This document shows positions 7,212 to 15,710 of a stretch of DNA of 42,642 nt, one piece after another. Within the stretch, counting starts at the first letter, position 1; each line of letters begins with the position of its first letter. The stretch spans positions 1-42,642 of the forward strand of contig JAFVRD010000043.1 of NCBI GenBank assembly GCA_017504435.1, written 5' to 3'. The translations under genes were made by a program, and so were the position numbers. This stretch comes from Lentisphaeria bacterium. GTDB lineage: Bacteria; Verrucomicrobiota; Lentisphaeria; Victivallales; Victivallaceae. A model generated the notes under the pieces. The model did no database searches. It had not been told where the DNA came from and saw only the letters and a list, made by a program, of their open reading frames with translations.

Positions 7212-8765
7212 ATGAATTTGATTGTGATTGTTGCGATTGCAGTAGCTGCTTCGGTCGCGGCAACGTTGGTGCTGGTGCTGTCGTTTCAGCGTCTCCGCCA
7301 TGATGCCGCCCGCAGCAGTGCCGAAAAAATCCGCCGTGATGCGGAAAAAGAAGCTGAACATTTGCTGCGTGATGCCCGGGTTTCCGCCAAAGGGGAAACC
7401 ATTAAAATGCGCGAAGAATGCGATGCTGAACTCAAAGAACGCCGCCGGGAACAGGCCAATGTGGAACGCCGTCTGGCGCAACGCGAAGAAATGCTTGACC
7501 GCCGCGCTGATTCCATGGATGCCAAGCTGAAAAATATTGAGAAACAGGAAGCCGATATCGCCCAGCTGCGCGAAAGAGTCTCCGCCAAAGAGCAGGAATT
7601 GAGCAAAAGCATTTCCCGGCAGATCGATGAATTGGAGCGTATCAGCGGTTATTCCCGTGATGAAGCCCGGGAAGTCCTGCTGGAAAAGTTGAAAAATGAG
7701 GTCAAAAATGAGTCCGGTCTGTTGGTCAGAGAGGTTCTGGAAGAGGCCCGGGAACGCAGTGAAAAAGAGGCGCGCCGCATCCTGACTTATGCAATGCAGC
7801 GTTATGCGTCAGATTGTACTTATGAGCGTACCACGACCACGATCCCGCTGCCCAATGATGAGATGAAAGGCCGCATTATCGGACGCGAAGGCCGCAATAT
7901 CCGTGCCATTGAAAGTGCCACCGGAGTGAATATTCTGATCGATGATACCCCGGAAGCGGTGGTCATAAGCTGTTTTGACCCGGTGCGTAAAGAGGTTGCC
8001 CGCAGATTGATGGAAAAACTCATCGGCGACGGACGCATCCATCCGACCCGCATTGAGGAACTGGTCAAAAAGATCAGCAAAGAGCAGGAAGAAGAGTTGT
8101 TCCAGATCGGTGAAGCGGCAGTTCTGGAAACCGGTATCCCCGGAGTTTCTCCTCAGATCATGAAACTTTTGGGACGGCTCAAATACCGTTACAGTTTCTC
8201 GCAGAATGTGTTGCAGCATTCGCTGGAAGCCGCGTACTTCATGGGAATAATCGCTGCCGAATTGGGATTGGATGAGAAAAAAGCCAAACGGATCGGTCTT
8301 TTCCATGACCTCGGCAAAGCCATTGATCACGAGGTCGAAGGTCCCCATGCCCAGATCGGTGCCGATGTGCTGCGCAAATATAATGAAGCCAAAGATGTTA
8401 TTCATGCTGTTGCCGCCCACCACGGTGAGATCGAAGCGGAATCCCTTTATGATATTCTGATCAACATTTGCGATACCCTCAGTGCTTCCCGTCCCGGTGC
8501 ACGCAGTGAGACCACTGAACTTTACCTGAAACGGCTGGAACAGCTGGAATCCATTGCTCATGAATTCCAGGGCGTGGAAAGCTGTTTCGCGCTGCAGGCC
8601 GGACGCGAGATCCGGGTGGTTGTAACTCCGGAGAAGATCAGCGAAGGTGAAGCGCAGATGCTTGCCAAAGATATTTGCGGCAGAATTGAAAAAGAGATGA
8701 CCTATCCCGGTCAGATCAAAGTTACGATCATCCGCGAAACCCGTTCCGTCGAATACGCCAAGTAA
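7212..8765 (+). CDS. rny: Ribonuclease Y
   Basis: A membrane-anchored endoribonuclease that starts mRNA decay. The 517 residues show the full RNase Y architecture: an N-terminal membrane helix (about 2-24, LIVIVAIAVAASVAATLVLV), a long charged coiled coil (about 35-170), a KH RNA-binding domain with GRIIGREGRNIRAIE (about 219-233), and an HD domain with HSLEAAYF and the metal-binding GLFHDLGKAIDHE (about 357-369). The C-terminal region ends with VKVTIIRETR-like sequence (here IKVTIIRETRSVEYAK), typical of the family. All key residues appear intact. It sits 11 bp after the cyclo-ligase gene and 24 bp before alr, so it is probably cotranscribed. Confidence 0.96.
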   Translation: MNLIVIVAIAVAASVAATLVLVLSFQRLRHDAARSSAEKIRRDAEKEAEHLLRDARVSAKGETIKMREECDAELKERRREQANVERRLAQREEMLDRRADSMDAKLKNIEKQEADIAQLRERVSAKEQELSKSISRQIDELERISGYSRDEAREVLLEKLKNEVKNESGLLVREVLEEARERSEKEARRILTYAMQRYASDCTYERTTTTIPLPNDEMKGRIIGREGRNIRAIESATGVNILIDDTPEAVVISCFDPVRKEVARRLMEKLIGDGRIHPTRIEELVKKISKEQEEELFQIGEAAVLETGIPGVSPQIMKLLGRLKYRYSFSQNVLQHSLEAAYFMGIIAAELGLDEKKAKRIGLFHDLGKAIDHEVEGPHAQIGADVLRKYNEAKDVIHAVAAHHGEIEAESLYDILINICDTLSASRPGARSETTELYLKRLEQLESIAHEFQGVESCFALQAGREIRVVVTPEKISEGEAQMLAKDICGRIEKEMTYPGQIKVTIIRETRSVEYAK

Positions 8766-8789
8766 CATTGAGTTCGGAGATGCGCGGAA

Positions 8790-9884
8790 ATGTCACGGGT
8801 CGTATACCGTATTGATTTAAGACAGCTTCAGGAAAATTTCGCTGTTCTGAAACGTTTGGCGGGGAATTGCCGGCTCATGCCGGTGTTGAAAGCCGATGCT
8901 TACGGGATGGGGGCTTTGCGTATCGGTGCCGCATTGAAATCTGCCGGTGCGGTGCGTTTCGGAGCCGCTACGCTGGATGAAGCTCTTGAATTACAGAAAC
9001 TCGAATTGCCGGTGCAGATATTGGGATTGCTCCCGGAGTGGGAGATCGCCGAAACCGTCAATGCCGGGATCGTTGCACCGGTGGCAAACATGCGTACTGC
9101 TGAACTGCTTTCCAGAGAGGCGTGCCGTCAGCAAAAAGAAGTGAGGATCGCAGTCAAGCTTGACACCGGTATGGGCAGAGCCGGATTCATGTCGGATAAA
9201 GCTCCGGAAAATATTGAAAAAATCGTCAAACTGCCCGGATTGGTGCCGGATTCGCTGTTTGCCCATTTTTCCACGGCGGCACAGCCGGATGTGTTCTTTG
9301 CCAGAATGCAGATGGAGCGTTATATCCAGGTGTATGAACAACTGACCCGGGCGGGCATACTCTTCCCCAACCGGCATCATGCCGCCGGGGATGCGATCTG
9401 CAAACTGCCGCGTTCGGTGCAGGAGCCTTTCAATATGGCGCGCCCGGGCGGTACGATGTACGGAGAAGATTTTTCAGGATTGTGTTCCCAGATCGTGGAA
9501 TTGAAAACCGTGATCGGAGATATCCGGGAACTGCCTGCCGGAACATCTGTAAACTATTTCCGGACATATATTGCGCCCCGTCCGGTGCGGGTCGCGGTAT
9601 TGCTGGCCGGATATGCCGATGGTATTCCGCTGGCATTGAGCAACTGCGGCAATGTAATTATTGCCGGTAAAAAATGTCCGGTACTGGGACGGGTGACCAT
9701 GGATTATACGGTAGTCGATGTTTCAGAGGTTCCGGAGGCGGTGCCGGGAATGGAGGCTGTTTTGCTGGGTAAACGTCAGGATCAGTGCATAACCGTTGCC
9801 CAGTGGGGCAAATTGAAAAATACTCATGGTCATGATATCTGGTGTGCCATCGGAAGCCGTTCCCGGCGCGAATATGCGGATTGA
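8790..9884 (+). CDS. alr: Alanine racemase
   Basis: PLP enzyme converting L-alanine to D-alanine for peptidoglycan. Seen: the PLP-lysine motif PVLKADAYGMG (Lys near residue 34), KLDTGMGRAGF in the barrel, FNMARPGGTMYG, and in the C-terminal beta domain the catalytic Tyr motif LLAGYADGIPLAL, then VLGRVTMDYTVVDVS. The 364-residue length is normal. The glycine-rich phosphate loop and both catalytic residues are present. A GGA-rich region precedes ATG 8790. It lies between rny and an aldehyde dehydrogenase with 24-bp and 3-bp gaps, so it is part of the long housekeeping run. Confidence 0.95.
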   Translation: MSRVVYRIDLRQLQENFAVLKRLAGNCRLMPVLKADAYGMGALRIGAALKSAGAVRFGAATLDEALELQKLELPVQILGLLPEWEIAETVNAGIVAPVANMRTAELLSREACRQQKEVRIAVKLDTGMGRAGFMSDKAPENIEKIVKLPGLVPDSLFAHFSTAAQPDVFFARMQMERYIQVYEQLTRAGILFPNRHHAAGDAICKLPRSVQEPFNMARPGGTMYGEDFSGLCSQIVELKTVIGDIRELPAGTSVNYFRTYIAPRPVRVAVLLAGYADGIPLALSNCGNVIIAGKKCPVLGRVTMDYTVVDVSEVPEAVPGMEAVLLGKRQDQCITVAQWGKLKNTHGHDIWCAIGSRSRREYAD

Positions 9885-9887
9885 GCC

Positions 9888-11267
9888 ATGGACAGGAAAT
9901 TCCAACAGCATATTCTGGCGGATTATTCTGCCGGCAGAAAAGTTGAACCGGTGACGCTCAAAGTACGCCGGGCGAAATTAAAAGCATTTGCCAAATTGCT
10001 GGCCGGATCCAAAACCGAATTCTATGCCGCTTTGAGTGCGGATTTGAATCGTGATTTTGCGGAAACCTTGCTGGCAGAATTGATCCCGTTGCTAAATATC
10101 ATCAGATATATGGTGCGTAAACTGCCGCGGCTGCTGGCAGACCGGGCTTTGCCGGATTCATGGGCAACATTTCCGTCCCGGGGACGTTTGGTCAAAGAGC
10201 CTTACGGCAGAGTATTGGTCATATCCACCTGGAATTATCCGGTACTGCTGGCATTGGAACCGGCATTGGGAGCGTATGCCGCCGGAAACCGGGTGATATT
10301 GAAACTTTCACCCCGTTCTCCGCACAGCAATAATTTCATAAGAAATTTATTGGAAAAGATTTTTTCATCCGGAGAGATCATGCTGGTCGATCCGGAAGCC
10401 GGATTACCGGAATTGCTTCAATACCGTTATGATTATATTTTCTGTACCGGCAGCCGTAAAACCGGTCAGAAAGTGCTGCGTGCCGCAGCGGAGAATTGTA
10501 CTCCGGCAACGTTGGAACTGGGCGGCAAAAATCCCTGTATCGTGGCAGATGATGCTGATTTGGCGGTTGCGGCGAAACGGATCGTCTGGGGTAAATTTTT
10601 CAATGCCGGTCAATCCTGTGCCGCACCGGATTACCTGCTGGTACACCGGGATGTCAAAGCGGAACTGATGAATCTGATCTGCAAAAATATCCGTAAAATG
10701 TATGGAGAACATCCGTTGGACAAACGGACATTTCCTGCCATGCCGGATCGGGAAGCCTATGAGCGTATCTGCCGGATGGCGGCTGAAGGCCGATTGGTTT
10801 TCGGCGGCGACCGTGATCCGGAGAAACTGGCTTTTGAACCGACTGTAATTGACCGGATCGAAGCTGATTCTCCGCTGCTTACGGAAGAAATATTCGGTCC
10901 ATTGCTGCCGGTACTGGATTTCAGCAATGATACTGAATTGTTCCGGAAACTGCAGCTTATTGAACATCCGCTGGCACTGTATTGTTTCGGCGGCAGCCGT
11001 AAATTGCGCCGTAATTTGCGTGATTTCATTCCTTGCGGTGCATTGGTATTCAATGATGTACTGGTGCATTTTTCCAACATGCACATTCCGTTCGGCGGCG
11101 TGGGGTACAGCGGCAGCGGGGCTTACCACGGTGCGCGAACTGTAACCACGTTTGTTCATGAAAAACCGGTGTTGTCGCGCTGGAATTTTCCGGATTGTTT
11201 TTTACGTTATCCGCCTTATGGCAAATTTTTCCGTAAAATCGTGGAATTTTTGACTCATGTCCGGTAA
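9888..11267 (+). CDS. Aldehyde dehydrogenase, ALDH3-like
   Basis: An NAD(P)-dependent enzyme oxidising aldehydes to acids. Seen in order: GRVLVISTWNYPVLLALEPA (cofactor domain), FCTGSRKTGQKVL, LELGGKNPCIV with the general-base Glu, and NAGQSCAAPDYLLV with the catalytic Cys. EEIFGPLLPVL and PFGGVGYSGSGAYHG follow. The ending RYPPYGKFFRKIVEFL resembles ALDH3/fatty-aldehyde dehydrogenases, which often end in a membrane-associating tail. The 459-residue length fits ALDH3 rather than the roughly 490-residue ALDH1/2 group. The physiological aldehyde cannot be told. The end overlaps the start of miaA by 11 bases, so translation is probably coupled. Confidence 0.9.
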   Translation: MDRKFQQHILADYSAGRKVEPVTLKVRRAKLKAFAKLLAGSKTEFYAALSADLNRDFAETLLAELIPLLNIIRYMVRKLPRLLADRALPDSWATFPSRGRLVKEPYGRVLVISTWNYPVLLALEPALGAYAAGNRVILKLSPRSPHSNNFIRNLLEKIFSSGEIMLVDPEAGLPELLQYRYDYIFCTGSRKTGQKVLRAAAENCTPATLELGGKNPCIVADDADLAVAAKRIVWGKFFNAGQSCAAPDYLLVHRDVKAELMNLICKNIRKMYGEHPLDKRTFPAMPDREAYERICRMAAEGRLVFGGDRDPEKLAFEPTVIDRIEADSPLLTEEIFGPLLPVLDFSNDTELFRKLQLIEHPLALYCFGGSRKLRRNLRDFIPCGALVFNDVLVHFSNMHIPFGGVGYSGSGAYHGARTVTTFVHEKPVLSRWNFPDCFLRYPPYGKFFRKIVEFLTHVR

Positions 11268-12135
11268 ATTGACTGTTATCATGGGGCCGACCGCGTCCGG
11301 CAAAAGTGCATTGGCACTCCGGTATGCCGCTGAAAATAATGCCGAGATAATTTCAGCGGATTCCATGCAGCTGTACCGGGATCTGCCGATCGGTACTGCC
11401 CAGCCGACTCCGGAGGAGCTGCGGCAGATACCGCATCATCTGACCGGAATATATCCGTTGGAGGAACGTTCAGAAGTATTCAAATATTGCGAGCTTGCCC
11501 AAAATGCTTTACAGGATATATGGAGCCGTGGCAAAAATGCGGTTTTGTGCGGTGGTACCGGAATGTATCTGAAAGCATTTCTGTATGGCATTGATGATAT
11601 GCCTGCCGACCGGCAGCTGCGTTTGAAACTTGACGAATTGTATGATTCTGATGCCGGAGAAGTAGAACTGCATGCGCGGATGAAAGAACTTGATCCTGGT
11701 GCGTATGAAAAGTGGAAGTTGTGCCGCCGCCGTTTGATCCGGGCGTTGGAAGTTTTTTTGATTTCAGGGAAAAGCATTCTGGAATTGCAGAGCCGCCGGG
11801 CACCGCAGCTGCGTTATCCGGCAGAGGTGTGGAAACTTGATCCGGAACCGGAAATTCTCAAAAAACGGATCGCCGCCCGGGCTGAAAAGATGCTGGCATC
11901 CGGCTGGATCGAGGAGGCGGAAACCGCAATTGCCGCCGGCTTGTTCACCTCGCCGACCGCCCATCAGGCATTGGGGTACCGGCAGATCGGGGAATATTTG
12001 CAGGGCAGCTTTTCTTATGATGAATTGCTGAAAAAAATTTGTACCGCGACCTGGCAGTATGCCCGGCGGCAGCGGACATGGTTCCGGCATCAGCATCCGG
12101 AAGCGGAAATTGTTTCAGGAGAAAAAAGGTTATGA
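11257..12135 (+). CDS. miaA: tRNA dimethylallyltransferase
   Basis: Transfers a dimethylallyl group to A37 of tRNAs reading UNN codons. Seen: the P-loop GPTASGKSALALRYA at residues about 9-23, SADSMQLYRDLPIGTAQPT (substrate-binding Asp), HHLTGIYPLEERSEV, VLCGGTGMYLKAFLYG, and RRRLIRALEVFLISGK. The 292-residue length is usual. The start overlaps the ALDH gene by 11 bases and the stop overlaps the next gene as ATGA. The embedding in a dense operon with RNase Y fits an RNA-metabolism theme, though neighbours are mixed. Confidence 0.96.
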   Translation: MSGKLTVIMGPTASGKSALALRYAAENNAEIISADSMQLYRDLPIGTAQPTPEELRQIPHHLTGIYPLEERSEVFKYCELAQNALQDIWSRGKNAVLCGGTGMYLKAFLYGIDDMPADRQLRLKLDELYDSDAGEVELHARMKELDPGAYEKWKLCRRRLIRALEVFLISGKSILELQSRRAPQLRYPAEVWKLDPEPEILKKRIAARAEKMLASGWIEEAETAIAAGLFTSPTAHQALGYRQIGEYLQGSFSYDELLKKICTATWQYARRQRTWFRHQHPEAEIVSGEKRL

Positions 12136-12551
12136 ACATTCAAAAACTTGAATTGCGTATTGATTGGAAAGATCAGGATTTGCTGGGTCATGTGAATAAT
12201 CTGGCGGTGATCGGTTATTTTCAATCGGCGCGGATAGCGATCTGTGAAAGCATCGGATTTGCTCCGGTTGTCGGAATGCATTATGGGCCGATCGAGGCGG
12301 CAACCGAGGTGCAGTTTCGCAAACAGCTTCATTACCCGGGAAACATCACGGTATTGACAGGGGTGGAAAAGATCGGTAATACCAGTTTTATTCTCAATCA
12401 CCGGATCGTGGACAGTTCCGGTGAAGTTGCAGCTTATGGCAAAGAGGTGATCGTCTGTTTTGATTTTCATAAACAGTGCAAAATTCCGGTGCCGGAGAGT
12501 GTTCGCCAACAATTATATAAATATTTGCTGTCAGAAGATTGCAAAAATTAA
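12132..12551 (+). CDS. Acyl-CoA thioesterase, 4HBT/hotdog fold
   Basis: A 139-residue single hotdog-domain protein that probably hydrolyses an acyl-CoA. The motif LRIDWKDQDLLGHVNNLAVIGYFQSAR holds the usual D-x-x-GHVNN pattern of YbgC/FadM-like thioesterases, with the Asp as candidate catalytic residue. The rest (EVQFRKQLHYPGNITVLTGVEKIG, then a hydrophobic strand and VIVCFDFHKQCKIPVP) fits the fold. The ATG overlaps the miaA stop by four bases (ATGA). A longer in-frame start at 12039 would lie inside miaA and is rejected. The substrate is unknown. Confidence 0.85.
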   Translation: MNIQKLELRIDWKDQDLLGHVNNLAVIGYFQSARIAICESIGFAPVVGMHYGPIEAATEVQFRKQLHYPGNITVLTGVEKIGNTSFILNHRIVDSSGEVAAYGKEVIVCFDFHKQCKIPVPESVRQQLYKYLLSEDCKN

Positions 12552-12611
12552 TAAATGATATTACATTTATCAGAAGTTAGTTTGTCCTGTTGATATGGAG
12601 GCATCTGAAAA

Positions 12612-14075
12612 ATGAATTTGTCAATGGCTGGAGCTGTTCTCACGGCATTGTGGCTGCTCGCAGCCATATTGATCCCGGATCGTATCCCTATGGAAAAATG
12701 GCGGATACCTGAAAGTATGCGTTGGGCGGTGGTTGGTTTGGCAGTCGTATTTGCGCCGGCAGTATGGATGTTTATTTGGATTTCAGGCGGCTGTACTGTT
12801 TTGATAAACTATAAATCCATGCTTGAAGAACGGAAAAGATTGAAGCGTTTGAATGAGTTGAAATTCGAGAATTCACGGGGGTTATTTGACGTTGACAGCA
12901 ACAATGATACCGATTCGATCCTCAAAATCAAAGAGATTTTGATCACCGCCATTGAACGTAACGGCAGTGATATATTCATTGATCCTCTGCCGGATGGCGG
13001 TTCAACCGTCCGGATACGTGCCAACGGTTCGCTCTTTCAAATCGACGAGTTACCGTCTGATCTGGCAAAAAGCGTGACCAGTGCCATTAAAGTTGTTGCT
13101 CACATGGATATTTCCGAACACCGTCAGGGACAGGACGGTGCGTTTTCAATCAATTTTGAGGGACGGGCGATAAGTTTCCGTGTCGCCAGTGTGGGGGCAT
13201 ACTCCGGTGAAAAACTTTCCTTGCGTATTCTCGGTTCGGCATCAGGGGTGCGTAATCTCAATGATTTGGGGCTGGATGCCGGTGAATTGGGATTGCTGAA
13301 AAAAGCTGTCGGCTTGCCATCTGGACTGGTGTTGATGTGCGGTCCGACCGGCAGCGGTAAAACTTCAACTCTTTATGCGATGTTGCAAAACGTTGATTTT
13401 TCGCTGAAAAATGTGATTTCTATTGAAGATCCTATTGAAAATATCATTCCCAATGTCAGTCAGATCGAAGTAAATAACAAAGCAGGTGTAACGTTTGCTT
13501 CAGTATTGCGGAATTCTCTGCGTCAAAACCCGGATATCCTCTGCGTAGGTGAGATACGGGATGCTGAGACTGCCGGGATCGCCGTGCAGGCGGCTCAGAC
13601 CGGACACCTGATCATTGCCACGGTTCACAGTAATGACAATCTGGGGACGATTGACCGCTTGCAGAATTTGGGCGTACCGTTGCGTACTGTTGCCGCAACA
13701 CTGCATATAATCGTTTCCCAGCGCCTGGTAAGAACCTTGTGTCCGCATTGCAAAGTTCCGGCTCAATTGCCTCCGGAATATGTTGAATATTTCAACAGTG
13801 TAGGTTTGCCTTTGAATAATATATTTGTTTCCCAAGGGTGTCCGGAGTGTAATAATACCGGATATATCGGCAGAAAGGCGGTCTTTGATATTCTGGTGCT
13901 GGATGCGGAAATGCGGGAAATGCTGGAAGATGAACATACTACCATGGCATCGGTTCAGGCATTTCTTGAAGAACGTTTTGGGACCAATGTACTTGCTTAC
14001 AAAGCTCTTGAATTGGTCTCCAGAGGAATTACTTCGTTGGATGAAGCCAATCGGGTAACCTTTGATTTGGGGTGA
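12612..14075 (+). CDS. GspE/PilB-type secretion ATPase with N-terminal membrane segments
   Basis: A 487-residue type II secretion / type IV pilus assembly ATPase. Seen: Walker A GPTGSGKT at residues 244-251, Asp box ISIEDPIE, Walker B ILCVGEIRDAETA, His box GHLIIATVHSND, and a zinc tetracysteine pair (CPHC near 377, CPEC near 413). The N2-like domain (SDIFIDPLPDGGSTVRIRANG) is present. The usual cytoplasmic N1 domain is absent. Instead the first 60 residues hold two hydrophobic segments (about 4-22 and 38-60), so this ATPase is predicted to be anchored in the membrane. GGAGG near 12597 precedes the start. A CvpA-like membrane gene follows after 3 bases. It may power the pseudopilin system suggested by the prepilin gene at the window end; that link is inference. 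Confidence 0.88.
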   Translation: MNLSMAGAVLTALWLLAAILIPDRIPMEKWRIPESMRWAVVGLAVVFAPAVWMFIWISGGCTVLINYKSMLEERKRLKRLNELKFENSRGLFDVDSNNDTDSILKIKEILITAIERNGSDIFIDPLPDGGSTVRIRANGSLFQIDELPSDLAKSVTSAIKVVAHMDISEHRQGQDGAFSINFEGRAISFRVASVGAYSGEKLSLRILGSASGVRNLNDLGLDAGELGLLKKAVGLPSGLVLMCGPTGSGKTSTLYAMLQNVDFSLKNVISIEDPIENIIPNVSQIEVNNKAGVTFASVLRNSLRQNPDILCVGEIRDAETAGIAVQAAQTGHLIIATVHSNDNLGTIDRLQNLGVPLRTVAATLHIIVSQRLVRTLCPHCKVPAQLPPEYVEYFNSVGLPLNNIFVSQGCPECNNTGYIGRKAVFDILVLDAEMREMLEDEHTTMASVQAFLEERFGTNVLAYKALELVSRGITSLDEANRVTFDLG

Positions 14076-14078
14076 AAA

Positions 14079-14729
14079 ATGATCATTGATATTGCAGTTT
14101 GGATTGTTATATTGGTTGCAGCCGCCATTGGATGGCAAAAGGGGATGTTTGCCGGCGGTAAAACATTATTCAATTGTTTTGTGGTCACTTATCTGGCGAT
14201 ATATATCGCGCCTTTGGTAAATTCTGAAGTGGCAAGTTTTATTCCCAAAAAACAGCATGGATTTCTGGCATTAGGCACACTGTTGATATTGTTGGCAATA
14301 TTGACAGTGGGAATTATCACGATCTGGAACAAGCTCAGTCAGAAATATGTTTTTCTGGAATATTCCCGGGTTATGGAAAGTATGCCGAATTTGAACCGTA
14401 TCATCGGGATATTATTCGGTGGTGCCGCCGGATATATTATTGCGGGGACAGCATTGTTGACAGTTTCATTGCTGCCGTTTGATGATTTGCTGATCGTGGA
14501 TAAAAAAGAGGTACTCCGCAAAGCTGACAGCATGGTGATCGCCAATGCGCCTTACCGGTTATGCAATCATGCTGAAAAGCCGGTCGAAAATGTGGAAACG
14601 GTTGAATTGACCGAAGCAACTCCAGAATCGATCAATGAGAAGATTGAATTTGCCGTCTTTGAAATGGCCGAGGTCGATGATAAAGTATTGCCTCCGGTAA
14701 CTGATAAACCTGTTTTGATCCGGAAATAA
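14079..14729 (+). CDS. CvpA-family membrane protein
   Basis: A 216-residue inner-membrane protein. Four hydrophobic segments lie at about 3-18, 31-46, 62-84 and 109-132. The opening IDIAVWIVILVAAAIGWQKGMFAGG matches the CvpA/colicin V production family pattern (D-x-hydrophobic helix, then G-x-x-KG). The C-terminal 80 residues are hydrophilic and acidic (EKPVENVETVELTEATPES) and probably face the cytoplasm or periplasm. The family's role is unclear; some members affect envelope homeostasis or secretion. The gene is squeezed between the GspE-like ATPase (3-base gap) and a cell-wall amidase (5-base gap), which suggests an envelope role. Confidence 0.75.
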   Translation: MIIDIAVWIVILVAAAIGWQKGMFAGGKTLFNCFVVTYLAIYIAPLVNSEVASFIPKKQHGFLALGTLLILLAILTVGIITIWNKLSQKYVFLEYSRVMESMPNLNRIIGILFGGAAGYIIAGTALLTVSLLPFDDLLIVDKKEVLRKADSMVIANAPYRLCNHAEKPVENVETVELTEATPESINEKIEFAVFEMAEVDDKVLPPVTDKPVLIRK

Positions 14730-14734
14730 TCAGC

Positions 14735-15640
14735 ATGTCCCGGGCAAAGAACGGATTGTTGACTTATGCGGGGTGCATACTGTTCATGGTGTGCGGCGCA
14801 CTCATATTTCTGACCGGATGTACCTCGGAACGGAATATTTCAGAAAATCTGCAAATACTGCAATTGCAGGCAAGTGAAAATTTGCCGCAAAAATTGATCC
14901 TGACGGCTCCGGAACATCGGGTAGTGCTCTTTCATAACAGTACTGCGGCAGTGGTCGACGGTGTACCGGTTTTGCTGCATGATCCGGCAATGCGTTCTGC
15001 TGACGGCCGCTGGGATCTGGCGGAAAATTCTGTGCGCGGTATTTTGCAGCCGGTACTCGCGCATGCACCTTTTCCCATCCGGAGAATAGTGGTCGATCCC
15101 GGACACGGCGGACATGATAACGGTGCGGCAGCGGTCAACGGCAGGAAGGAAAAAGAGCTGAATTTGGAACTGGCAAAAAAGATTGCCGCTTCACTGCGTC
15201 AATGCGGTTTTTCAGTTTATATGACCCGAAACAGTGACAAATACCTGACCTTGGATGCCCGTACTGCATGCGCAAAAAAGTTGAATGCCGATCTGTTTAT
15301 TTCCGTCCATCACAATGCTTCGGCGGTCAACCCCGATGCCGCAGGGATGGAAACGTTTGCTTTGCTGGTCAAAGATCCCGCTGAATTGTCCCGGACATTG
15401 CCCTCGCTCAGGTTGGCATATCTGGTCCAAAAAGAACAATTCGGAGTGAACCACTCTTTCGGACGCGGTGTGAAAACCGCCCGGTTCAAAGTGCTGCGAA
15501 CTGCTCCATGCCCGGCAATATTGATCGAAGCTGGCTTTTTGACCAATGCAAAAGATGCCTTCCGGTGCAGTGATGCCCGGCATCAACAGAAACTTGCTGA
15601 TGCCGTCGCCCGGGCAGTAAGGGGATTCAACGCGCGTTGA
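14735..15640 (+). CDS. N-acetylmuramoyl-L-alanine amidase, lipoprotein
   Basis: A zinc amidase that cuts the MurNAc-L-Ala bond in peptidoglycan. The N-terminus (LFMVCGALIFLTGC) ends in a lipobox LTGC, so it is a predicted lipoprotein acting in the periplasm. The Amidase_3 domain spans about 110-300. Candidate zinc ligands are His in VVDPGHGGHDNGA, Glu in KEKELNLELAKK and His in LFISVHHNAS; the catalytic Glu is in AILIEAGFLTN. All are intact. The length, about 301 residues, leaves a roughly 80-residue N-terminal domain of unknown type. It is the last gene of the long run and ends before a strong terminator shared with trpS. Confidence 0.92.
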   Translation: MSRAKNGLLTYAGCILFMVCGALIFLTGCTSERNISENLQILQLQASENLPQKLILTAPEHRVVLFHNSTAAVVDGVPVLLHDPAMRSADGRWDLAENSVRGILQPVLAHAPFPIRRIVVDPGHGGHDNGAAAVNGRKEKELNLELAKKIAASLRQCGFSVYMTRNSDKYLTLDARTACAKKLNADLFISVHHNASAVNPDAAGMETFALLVKDPAELSRTLPSLRLAYLVQKEQFGVNHSFGRGVKTARFKVLRTAPCPAILIEAGFLTNAKDAFRCSDARHQQKLADAVARAVRGFNAR

Positions 15641-15671
15641 ATAATACGCCGTCCCACTGCCTTTGTGAAAG

Positions 15672-15710
15672 ATATTATGAGAGACCTTTAGTGTCTCTCA
15701 TAATATTTTT
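15672..15710. terminator. Hairpin terminator between convergent amidase and trpS genes
   Basis: ATATTATGAGAGAC (15672-15685), loop CTTTAGT, GTCTCTCATAATAT (15693-15706), followed by TTTT. A 14-bp perfect stem. It serves the plus-strand operon best; the minus strand has a shorter T tract but the same stem. Confidence 0.9.
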
